This document shows, piece after piece, positions 40,413-47,039 of a DNA stretch of 64,000 nt. This stretch comes from Desulfobacula sp. (lineage in GTDB: Bacteria > Desulfobacterota > Desulfobacteria > Desulfobacterales > Desulfobacteraceae): assembly GCA_013792075.1 (NCBI GenBank), contig VMSR01000043.1:1-64000 (forward strand), read 5' to 3'. Each line of letters begins with the position of its first letter. Within the stretch, counting starts at the first letter, position 1. Both the position numbers and the translations under genes were made by a program. The notes under the pieces were generated by a model. The model had not been told where the DNA came from. It did no database searches and was given only the letters and a program-made list of their open reading frames with translations.

Positions 40413-41830
40413 TGATCGAGGCAATGTTTTCCATTGAAAATCTCATTGAAATTGTAAAAACCGGGGGACGTATAAAAACCGGAATAGATGTTTACAATAA
40501 AAAGGGAACATTGCTGCTGGGGAAGAACGAAGTGGTGGACAGGGTAAGATCCCTTGAAATCATCCAGGAGAACGGAATCCGTTCTGTGCCCGTGGCACCG
40601 GATGGGGGGCTTTGGGACGGTAACGGCAACCAGATTCGTATGGGTTCGGACGGGGTGATTGAACTGATTCCTCCCCGGCCGTTGAAGAAATCAGGTTTGT
40701 CGGTTTTGGTGCCTGTCCATGAAAGTTCCCGGGATATTGAGCGACGGTTGCAGGAAATTGAAATGATAAAAAAGGAGACCGTCCAGCGATATGCCCGGGC
40801 AACCCAATGCCTGAAAAACGCATTGCAGCAGATCCGGCAGACCCGTGGGCAGTTTGACGTCCAGGCGGTTGAATCCTGTGTGTCCGGGCTGGTAAAATTT
40901 TTTGTGGATGCAGACCACCCCTTTCAATATATGAGCCGGGAAATCTTTTCCCATGACGACTACCTGTATCAGCATTCCACCAATGTGTGTGCCATTGCCA
41001 CCGCAGTGCTGATAAGATTCAATGAGAATTTTTCCCATACCATTGATAGGTTTTTGTCAGAAAACAGGGCAGACCCCGGGGGTGCCGGCCGGCCGGAGAA
41101 GCGAAAATCAGGGGCTTTTAACTATTATTATCCGGAAGACCTCACTGAAATTTCCCTGGGTTTTTTTTTGTACGACATCGGAAAGGCCATGGTTCCGGAA
41201 AAATTGTTAAACAAAAACAGCCGTCTCACGGAAGAGGAGTTTCAAACCATAAAGCGGCATTCCTTTGAATACGGGGCAAAAATTCTGGAGGACAACAAAA
41301 TTAATAATCGTGTGCTGAACAATATCGTCCGCTACCACCATGCCCCGCTGTTTGAGAACGAAGAAAGTTGCTATCCGCTGGATAAAGCCTGCTCGGATAT
41401 CCCGCTGTATGTCAGGATTTGCAAACTGGCAGATATTTATGATGCCATGACATCCAAAAGAAGCTACAAGGATGCATTGAACCAGGTATCGGTCATTACC
41501 CAATTGTTTCGCAAATATGTTAAGAAGGACGCCGTGCTGCAATTTGTCCTCCACGCCTTTGTAAAAAGTGTCGGCCGCCATCCGCCGGGCAGCATTGTAT
41601 ACCTGGAAAACGGTCAGATGGCCTATGTCCTTGACAGTATCGGCCCCTTGGTTCTTCCCTTTACAGACAACAAAGGCAATACCCTGTCGGCAAAACCGGA
41701 CCCCATTGATATGGGCAGCCCGGGAACACAGCAGCTGTTGAAAATAGACAATGGGCGGAGCATAAAAACCCCCAAGGAAGTATACAAATTTTTGCCGGCA
41801 TATATCAAAAAAGTTGCCATGCCAACCTAG
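40409..41830 (+). CDS. Degenerate HD-GYP-domain protein
   Basis: About 473 residues from the ATG at 40409, with AGGAGA upstream; it overlaps rsmA by ATGA. The N-terminal 80 residues resemble the domain found ahead of many HD-GYP phosphodiesterases (ETGxRIKTGIDVYNKKGTLLL-like). The HD-GYP region is recognisable from SLGFFLYDIGKAMVPEKLL, IKRHSFEYGAKIL and RICKLADIYDAMTSKRSYKDA. However, the HD pair reads Tyr-Asp (residue about 255) and the GYP motif reads CYP (about 321). With a metal-binding His lost, c-di-GMP hydrolysis is doubtful. It may be a c-di-GMP sensor or have another role. It ends with TAG. Confidence 0.82.
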   Translation: MMIEAMFSIENLIEIVKTGGRIKTGIDVYNKKGTLLLGKNEVVDRVRSLEIIQENGIRSVPVAPDGGLWDGNGNQIRMGSDGVIELIPPRPLKKSGLSVLVPVHESSRDIERRLQEIEMIKKETVQRYARATQCLKNALQQIRQTRGQFDVQAVESCVSGLVKFFVDADHPFQYMSREIFSHDDYLYQHSTNVCAIATAVLIRFNENFSHTIDRFLSENRADPGGAGRPEKRKSGAFNYYYPEDLTEISLGFFLYDIGKAMVPEKLLNKNSRLTEEEFQTIKRHSFEYGAKILEDNKINNRVLNNIVRYHHAPLFENEESCYPLDKACSDIPLYVRICKLADIYDAMTSKRSYKDALNQVSVITQLFRKYVKKDAVLQFVLHAFVKSVGRHPPGSIVYLENGQMAYVLDSIGPLVLPFTDNKGNTLSAKPDPIDMGSPGTQQLLKIDNGRSIKTPKEVYKFLPAYIKKVAMPT

Positions 41831-41836
41831 GAAATA

Positions 41837-41976
41837 CAGCGGCAAAGGGGGTAAGGCTCTTCGCTCATTCTCGCCGGACCTCGTGTCCGGCTCCGAGGTG
41901 AATGGCGCTTGGCCCCGTCCATGGGGAACGCTGCCATTTAATACCGCTGCGAACCTCACCCCCTTTGCTGCCGCTG
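41837..41976. repeat. GC-rich three-hairpin structured element
   Basis: The outer arms CAGCGGCAAAGGGGGTAAGG (41837-41856) and 41954-41976 pair over about 19 of 20 bases, with one mismatch and a three-base bulge. Two hairpins sit inside: GCCGGAC-CTCGT-GTCCGGC (41873-41891, perfect), and 41901-41938 with AATGGC/GCCATT and CCCC/GGGG arms around GTCCAT. The result is a three-way junction fold. It starts 6 bases after the HD-GYP stop, is much more GC-rich than the following DNA, and codes for no recognised protein. It may be an interspersed repeat, a mobile non-coding element or a structured RNA. Confidence 0.65.
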
Positions 41977-42359
41977 CCCCGGAAAATAAAATCAATGGCA
42001 GATATTCACCAATCGCTGGACTTCAGCGTCAGATTTTTTGTTCAAACCCCAGGACGTATAGAAGAGCGTTTTGTCGATTATCGTGAATAAGACATTTTTC
42101 CATTTAAAAATTTAGGAATGCTAATGCAAGTAGTCATAACTTTGAGTTTCAGACTTGGGGATATATATTTTTTCCTCTAATTCTTTATGGTAGGGGTTTA
42201 ATTTGGGTGTCTACAATATCGGAGGAGAATCAGGTTTGTAATTAAAAAAATTAGGCTATAATCCAATTTGATTTACGGCCATCCGGTCTTATATTCTAAA
42301 TAGTATAACAGAGAAAGTGTAATAACTGTTATGCGATTTGGTTATATTCGGAGGTAAAT
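41977..42359. other. AT-rich intergenic region after the structured element
   Basis: This stretch has no gene I can support. A 31-codon ORF (41995-42090) has protein-like composition but no ribosome site and no recognised family. An 8-codon ORF (42331-42357) overlaps the ribosome site of the next gene. The region presumably contains the promoter of the Cys-rich small gene; TATAAC at 42303-42308 is a possible -10. Confidence 0.3.
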
Positions 42360-42536
42360 ATGAAATCATATAAAAAGAATAAAGCAGCCATGTGCGCTGC
42401 AATCGGAAAGAAACGAATGATAGATGCGCTTAGATCTTGTGATTACTGCACAACCAGCATGGATAAGCGCAGTGCGTGCTATAAGACTGTAGCCAAGGAC
42501 AGCGGCCTTCGTGCTAAAACCTGTATTCTGATGTAA
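42360..42536 (+). CDS. Small cysteine-rich protein (58 residues), unknown
   Basis: ATG at 42360 has GGAGG (42350-42354) at ideal spacing, the frame runs 58 codons to TAA, and a strong terminator follows 45 bases later. This makes a complete monocistronic unit. The N-terminus is basic (SYKKNKAAM). Five Cys lie at positions 12, 27, 30, 40 and 55, including CDYC (CxxC), and the C-terminus is AKTCILM. There is no signal peptide and no recognised domain. Possible roles include a metal-binding protein, redox protein or modified-peptide precursor; none is shown. Confidence 0.65.
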   Translation: MKSYKKNKAAMCAAIGKKRMIDALRSCDYCTTSMDKRSACYKTVAKDSGLRAKTCILM

Positions 42537-42580
42537 GAATACAATATTATCAGGTCATATGATCGTGTATTACAACATGT

Positions 42581-42620
42581 CGGGCTCAGGAAAATTTTAG
42601 TTTGAGATTTCCTGAGCCCG
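42581..42620 (+). terminator. Strong intrinsic terminator
   Basis: A perfect 13-base stem, CGGGCTCAGGAAA (42581-42593) with TTTCCTGAGCCCG (42608-42620), with a 14-base loop. It is followed by ATATTGTTTTATAAT, a T-rich tail. It ends the 58-residue Cys-rich gene and lies 81 bases before the end of the convergent 139-residue gene. Confidence 0.85.
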
Positions 42621-42701
42621 ATATTGTTTTATAATAAAAAACATTTTTTAAATTCTTAATTATTCTTCAAGATGAAATTTTGCAAAATTCAAACAAAAGC
42701 G

Positions 42702-43121
42702 TTATGGAAATTTTATAGTGACCTCTTTATAGTCAGCCTTATCGTTGACACTGATATTGAGTTCAAGACTTGAATCTCTCAGCCCTAAAGCAAATTTGCT
42801 TTTGCCTTTTGCATCTTCAATATGGGTGATATCTCTTACGACTTCAAAAACATTAGCGGCTATATCATTTCCGGGAGATGGAAGTTCAGTGTCACGATAT
42901 TCGGCCACTACAGAAACACTGCCATCACTGGTCTGTTTGATAGAAATTTTTTTTGCATTGCTGTTTACACCATGGAGTGCCGCCAGGGCAAACCATTTTA
43001 AAGCAGCATCCAGACTATTTTGATCTCCTCTCAATGTGGACATTTCTTTTAATGGATCTGTTGTTGAAAAACAATCACACAATTCTTGTATCTTTAAATG
43101 TAAATTTCCTGAATCTTTCAT
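42702..43121 (-). CDS. Hypothetical protein (139 residues)
   Basis: A complete small gene with AAGGAG 8 bases before the ATG (minus strand). The protein is soluble, with a helical first half (about residues 1-55; LDAALKWFALAALHGVNSNAKK) and a beta-rich second half ending in SLELNISVNDKADYKEVTIKFP. Two Cys (residues 15 and 17, CDC) lie near the N-terminus. I do not recognise a family. It is divergent from the 85-residue gene and convergent with the Cys-rich small gene. Confidence 0.75.
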   Translation of the reverse strand: MKDSGNLHLKIQELCDCFSTTDPLKEMSTLRGDQNSLDAALKWFALAALHGVNSNAKKISIKQTSDGSVSVVAEYRDTELPSPGNDIAANVFEVVRDITHIEDAKGKSKFALGLRDSSLELNISVNDKADYKEVTIKFP

Positions 43122-43320
43122 TGTGTTGTCTCCTTATACAAAAGGGATTAAAGAACCATGTCATAAAATATAAGACGCTTTGGAAGTAATGCAATAATTG
43201 ATTGAATTGTTGGAAGGCCTTGAATTAAAAAACATTTACATTACCTGAAAAAGGATTATTTTTATCTTATAGCGCCTTCAATCCCTATCGTAATGCCATA
43301 AGAAATAACAAGGAGACGAT

Positions 43321-43578
43321 ATGTATAATAAAAATCAATTATGTGAGAAAATAAGATCCGTGCACAAGGATATCGGAAAGTGCGGGATCGATATAAATGT
43401 GGAATACGGCACTGATAATAAGGCATGGGTTGTACACTTAAGAAAAGGGAACCTTAAACTAAAGACTTATCTTGAACCTGAAGATGCGAATATCTGCATG
43501 GACGGGAAACACTGTATCGGACTTGTAATGCAGATATCCCAACTAAAGGACAATATCGTAAATATGAAATATTCATAA
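43321..43578 (+). CDS. Hypothetical protein (85 residues)
   Basis: ATG at 43321 is preceded by AAGGAGACGAT, a strong ribosome site. The protein is small and soluble, with an alternating beta pattern (CGIDINVEYGTDNKAWVVHLRKGNLKLKTYLEP) and a C-terminal helix. Cys lie at residues 8, 21, 59 and 65 (ICMDGKHC). No family is recognised. The stop is 40 bases before the preferred start of the DsrC-like gene, so they are probably one transcript. Confidence 0.75.
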   Translation: MYNKNQLCEKIRSVHKDIGKCGIDINVEYGTDNKAWVVHLRKGNLKLKTYLEPEDANICMDGKHCIGLVMQISQLKDNIVNMKYS

Positions 43579-43618
43579 GAAAAATTTAATGGAAGATCAA
43601 GAGTTTAAGAGGTGGAAA

Positions 43619-43957
43619 ATGATAAAGGTAGATCAAAATAATGCAGATATAATATTAGATCAAGAAGGATATCTTAGAGATTTTGAGTCCTGGACAGAAA
43701 AAATCGCATGTGCTTTAGCAGATCAGGCAAATGTTTCACAGGAATGTCCTTTAAGCGAGGATAGAATGGATATTTTGAAATTCATACGAGACTACTATAT
43801 GAAATTTGAAGCATTTCCAATAGTTAGAGCGGTATGCAAAAACGTTGGGCAGTCAAAGGATTGCCAGTATCAACAATTCCCAGATCCGATCATAGCGTGG
43901 AAAATAGCAGGGCTTCCCAAACCCACGCCAGAGGTACTTGCCAAGATTAAACACTAA
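43619..43957 (+). CDS. DsrC/TusE-family protein lacking the C-terminal redox cysteines
   Basis: A 112-residue protein. The start at 43619 is preferred over the frame opening at 43589 because GAGGTGG lies just upstream and it matches the family N-terminus. Family features are DQEGYLRDFESWTEKIACALAD, DILKFIRDYYMKFEAFPIVRAVCK and the end WKIAGLPKPTPEV. In functional DsrC the C-terminal arm reads CKIAGLPKPTxC, and the two Cys carry sulfur or form the trisulfide. Here they are Trp (about residue 94) and Pro (about 104). It is therefore not a canonical sulfur carrier and may be a regulatory or partner-binding paralogue. Other Cys are present at about 31, 43, 73 and 82. Confidence 0.82.
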   Translation: MIKVDQNNADIILDQEGYLRDFESWTEKIACALADQANVSQECPLSEDRMDILKFIRDYYMKFEAFPIVRAVCKNVGQSKDCQYQQFPDPIIAWKIAGLPKPTPEVLAKIKH

Positions 43958-44125
43958 GCTAAAGCGAGAAGAGAAACAGGCAGTAATTATGGATTGCTTG
44001 ACGTGTTCCTCACAATGTCTAACATTATTTTAATGATGCCGTATTTTTTAAATACCATCTTGTGTCCTCATTCAAGCGGCACCATAACAAATGATCTCTA
44101 ATATCAAAAATGGAGGTATGCTAGC

Positions 44126-44293
44126 ATGAGTGATGATAAACAGAAAACTTTATGCGCCCATATAGAAGAAGAACTGCAGGTCAAAGACCCGCAGGCATAG
44201 GTAAAACTTATTAAACCAGCCACACATTACTGTGAAGGCTGTGGACGTAGCGTGGCTAAATCTGAAAATGTGTGTAAGCCAAAAAAATTTTAA
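44126..44293 (+). CDS. Small Cys-motif protein interrupted in frame by TAG
   Basis: ATG at 44126 has GGAGG (44112-44116) upstream. The first 24 codons run to TAG at 44198-44200. The same frame then stays open for 30 more codons to TAA at 44291-44293. The second part, HYCEGCGRSVAKSENVCKPKKF, has a zinc-ribbon-like CxxC and a later Cys, with a protein-like ending. The two halves read as one 55-residue protein (Cys at about 10, 36, 39 and 50) with an amber codon at position 25. Readings are amber decoding (for example pyrrolysine), a nonsense mutation of Gln, Trp or another codon, or a 24-residue peptide with chance continuation. No ribosome site precedes the second part. Confidence 0.5.
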
Positions 44294-44365
44294 TCCGTCA
44301 TAATTTACCCTGGCACTCCTCTGGTGTACTGGGGTACTTGAATTGCACGTGAAATAAACATGGAA

Positions 44366-44394
44366 TTGACATATCAGCCCCATTTGGCTAAAAG
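44366..44394 (+). promoter_or_regulatory. Candidate sigma-70 promoter upstream of dapL
   Basis: A perfect TTGACA (44366-44371) is followed, after a 17-base gap, by TAAAAG (44389-44394, four of six matches to TATAAT). It would start transcription near 44401, so the hairpin at 44418-44448 would lie in the dapL leader. It is assigned by eye only. Confidence 0.5.
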
Positions 44395-44417
44395 TAGATT
44401 GGATAGAAGTTTATTGT

Positions 44418-44461
44418 CTGGGGTTGGTTCTTCAGGGAAAAACCCCAGGCATTGTATTTTT
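44418..44461 (+). terminator. Intrinsic terminator or attenuator before dapL
   Basis: The stem CTGGGGTT (44418-44425) pairs with AACCCCAG (44441-44448) around a 15-base loop, then GCATTGTATTTTTTAA gives a T-rich tail. It either ends the small gene at 44126-44293 or, if the promoter at 44366 is used, acts as an attenuator in the dapL leader 56 bases before the dapL start. Confidence 0.65.
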
Positions 44462-44516
44462 TAAATGATTACCAGTGCGGTTGGTGCGGACACACATCGT
44501 ATTGAAAGGGAAAAAT

Positions 44517-45743
44517 ATGATCAGAGCAAATGAGAATTATAATAAATTACAGGCGTCCTATCTTTTTTCAGATATTGCCAAGCGGGTGGAAGACTTCCAG
44601 CAAAAAAATCCAGAGGCCCATGTTATCCGTCTGGGGATCGGAGATGTGACCCGGGCATTGCCCAAAGCCGTGATCAAAGGATTTCATCAGGGGGTGGATG
44701 AAATGGCTGCCGATGCCACCTTCCGCGGTTATGGCCCGGAGCAGGGATATGCCTTTTTAAGGGAAGCCATCGCGGCCCACGATTTTAAATCCCGGGGAGC
44801 AGATATCGCAGCAGATGAGATTTTTGTGAGCGATGGCGCCAAATGTGATACTGGCAATTTTCAGGAGTTGTTTGCAAATGATATTAAAATAGCCATTCCG
44901 GATCCGGTTTATCCGGTCTATCTGGATACCAATGTCATGGCCGGAAGAACCGGGGGCTTTGAAAACGGCAGATACCAGAAGATTGTGTATATGGACTGTC
45001 TTAAAGAGAACAATTTTATGCCCGAACTGCCCAAGGAAAAAGTGGACCTGATCTATTTGTGTTTTCCCAATAATCCCACCGGTGCAACGATATCCAAATC
45101 AGAGCTGAAGGTCTGGGTGGAGTATGCAAGGGAAAACCGTGCCCTGATTCTTTTTGATGCGGCCTATGAAGCCTTTATCCGGGATGAGACCCTGCCCAGG
45201 AGCATCTATGAGATTGAAGGGGCCAAAGAAGTGGCTGTGGAATTCAGAAGTTTTTCCAAGACTGCCGGATTTACCGGCACCCGTTGCGGATTTACCGTTG
45301 TGCCCAAAGAATGTATGGTCTTTTCTTCAACCGGAGAGAAGATTTCCCTTCACCGCATGTGGCATCGCCGCCAGAGCACAAAGTTCAACGGGGTTTCCTA
45401 CCCGGTTCAACGAGCAACCCAGGCGGTATATTCTCCCGAGGGACAGGCCCAGGTCAAGGAATTGATCGACTATTATCTGAACAATGCCGCGATTGTCTGC
45501 AAAACAATTGCCCAGCTTGGATTTGATTATGTGGGGGGGGGCAATTCCCCCTATATATGGATAGACGGCAAGGGCCGGGATTCCTGGGAGTTTTTCGACC
45601 TTCTGCTCACCAAGGCTTCGGTGGTCTGCACGCCGGGCGGCGGGTTCGGCCGGTGCGGCAACCCCTACATACGGATTTCCGCCTTTAACAGCCTGGAAAA
45701 TGTGAAATTGGCCATGGATCGGCTGAAAGATGCGTTAAAATGA
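44517..45743 (+). CDS. dapL: LL-diaminopimelate aminotransferase
   Basis: A 408-residue PLP enzyme that converts tetrahydrodipicolinate directly to LL-diaminopimelate, a short lysine/peptidoglycan route found in plants, Chlamydiae and many Desulfobacterota. The start at 44517 gives the family N-terminus ([24 protein letters not shown]); the frame opening at 44475 is upstream of it. Landmarks are [38 protein letters not shown] and [14 protein letters not shown] with the PLP-binding Lys. A nine-base G tract (45533-45541) encodes a Gly triplet. It overlaps moeA by ATGA. Confidence 0.95.
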   Translation: MIRANENYNKLQASYLFSDIAKRVEDFQQKNPEAHVIRLGIGDVTRALPKAVIKGFHQGVDEMAADATFRGYGPEQGYAFLREAIAAHDFKSRGADIAADEIFVSDGAKCDTGNFQELFANDIKIAIPDPVYPVYLDTNVMAGRTGGFENGRYQKIVYMDCLKENNFMPELPKEKVDLIYLCFPNNPTGATISKSELKVWVEYARENRALILFDAAYEAFIRDETLPRSIYEIEGAKEVAVEFRSFSKTAGFTGTRCGFTVVPKECMVFSSTGEKISLHRMWHRRQSTKFNGVSYPVQRATQAVYSPEGQAQVKELIDYYLNNAAIVCKTIAQLGFDYVGGGNSPYIWIDGKGRDSWEFFDLLLTKASVVCTPGGGFGRCGNPYIRISAFNSLENVKLAMDRLKDALK

Positions 45744-46969
45744 ACCATTTTTTCAATGTAAAAACCCTTGACCAGGTTTTTACCCTGATGGCCCAATTTC
45801 CTGTTCTGGGGACCGAAACAATTGATGTGGGGAGTGCTTATTCCCGGATTCTGGCCACAGATCTGATTGCCAGAAGAGATATGCCGGGGTTTCGGCGTGC
45901 CACCATGGACGGATATGCCGTTCATGCCGCATCCACCTACGGGGCTTCCGAGGCAAGTCCGGCATGGCTTGAGATTGCGGGAACCATCGGGATGGGCCTG
46001 GTACCGGATTTTACCCTGGAATCGGGGCATGCGGCCCATATCTCCACGGGCGGCATGCTGCCCCCCGGTGCCAACGCCGTGGTCATGGTGGAGCATACGG
46101 AAGCTGTAGACCAGGGATCTGTCGAAATATACAAGAGCGTGGCCCCGCTCCAGAACGTGATTGATGCTGCCGAGGATTTTGCGAAGGATCAGATCGTGCT
46201 GGGTGCCGGGACCTTTATCCGGCCCCAGGAAGCCGGACTTGCCGCAGGACTGGGGTTTTCGGAACTGGAAGTATATCAGGTGCCAAAGGTGGGGATTATT
46301 TCAACTGGGGATGAAATCATTCCCATTACCCAGGAACCCCGCATTGGTAAAATACGGGACATCAATTCCTATACATTGGCAGGATTTGTGGCGCAAGCCC
46401 ATGCCATACCCGTTCGGTACGGGATCATCAAGGATGATCCCCGGGCCCTTAAAACTGCCTGTGAACGCGCCCTTGCCGAATGCGACATGGTATTGATATC
46501 CGGGGGCAGCTCCGTGGGCACACGGGATTATACCGTGGATGTCCTGTCCTCCCTTGCCGACACCCAGATTTTGGTCCATGGCATGTCGGTGAGCCCCGGT
46601 AAGCCGACCATCCTTGCAAATAGCGCCAACAAACCGATCTGGGGACTTCCCGGACAGGTGGTCTCTGCCATGGTGGTCATGAAAATTATTGTGACGCCCT
46701 TTTTGAACCGGATTCAAGGATACAAAAAAGCTGTAAACAAGGTTCGGATTCCGGCGAAATTGACCCGGAACGTCGCTTCTGCTCCTGGCAGGCGGGATTT
46801 TATACGGGTAATTCTCGAAAACGAACAGGGCCGTATGCTGGCCCGTCCGGTTTTGGGAAAATCAGGGTTGATCCGGACCATGATCCATGCAGACGGCCTC
46901 CTTGAAATCGGAGAGCATGTGGAAGGCCTGGAAAAAGATGCGCTGGTGGATATTATCCTGCTATCGTAA
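45740..46969 (+). CDS. moeA: Molybdopterin molybdenumtransferase MoeA
   Basis: A 409-residue enzyme that inserts molybdate into adenylated molybdopterin. Landmarks are [32 protein letters not shown], the MoCF-domain [33 protein letters not shown] and [12 protein letters not shown]. Length and domain order match MoeA. It is coupled to dapL by ATGA overlap and is followed by a second MoeA fused to a substrate-binding-like domain. The pair suggests use of more than one metal (Mo and W) or of different pterin cofactors, which is an inference. Confidence 0.94.
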   Translation: MNHFFNVKTLDQVFTLMAQFPVLGTETIDVGSAYSRILATDLIARRDMPGFRRATMDGYAVHAASTYGASEASPAWLEIAGTIGMGLVPDFTLESGHAAHISTGGMLPPGANAVVMVEHTEAVDQGSVEIYKSVAPLQNVIDAAEDFAKDQIVLGAGTFIRPQEAGLAAGLGFSELEVYQVPKVGIISTGDEIIPITQEPRIGKIRDINSYTLAGFVAQAHAIPVRYGIIKDDPRALKTACERALAECDMVLISGGSSVGTRDYTVDVLSSLADTQILVHGMSVSPGKPTILANSANKPIWGLPGQVVSAMVVMKIIVTPFLNRIQGYKKAVNKVRIPAKLTRNVASAPGRRDFIRVILENEQGRMLARPVLGKSGLIRTMIHADGLLEIGEHVEGLEKDALVDIILLS

Positions 46970-47039
46970 CGACCAGGTCTGATGATCGTAACAATGTATG
47001 GCCAACTTCTATGACCAAAAGGGAAAAAGAGCGGACCCG

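Noticed and set aside
41207-41995. Open frame of 262 codons on the minus strand over the HD-GYP-like gene and the structured element
   Set aside because: No ribosome site or family features; it is explained by the reverse reading of a real gene plus the GC-rich element.
42331-42357. 8-codon ORF reading MRFGYIRR just before the Cys-rich small gene
   Set aside because: It resembles the first residues of serine recombinases but stops at once; too short to support a recombinase remnant or leader peptide. It overlaps the ribosome site of the next gene by chance or weak coupling.
43989-44033. 14-codon Cys-rich ORF (CxxCxxxC) after the DsrC-like gene
   Set aside because: No ribosome site at correct distance and too short to judge; probably chance.
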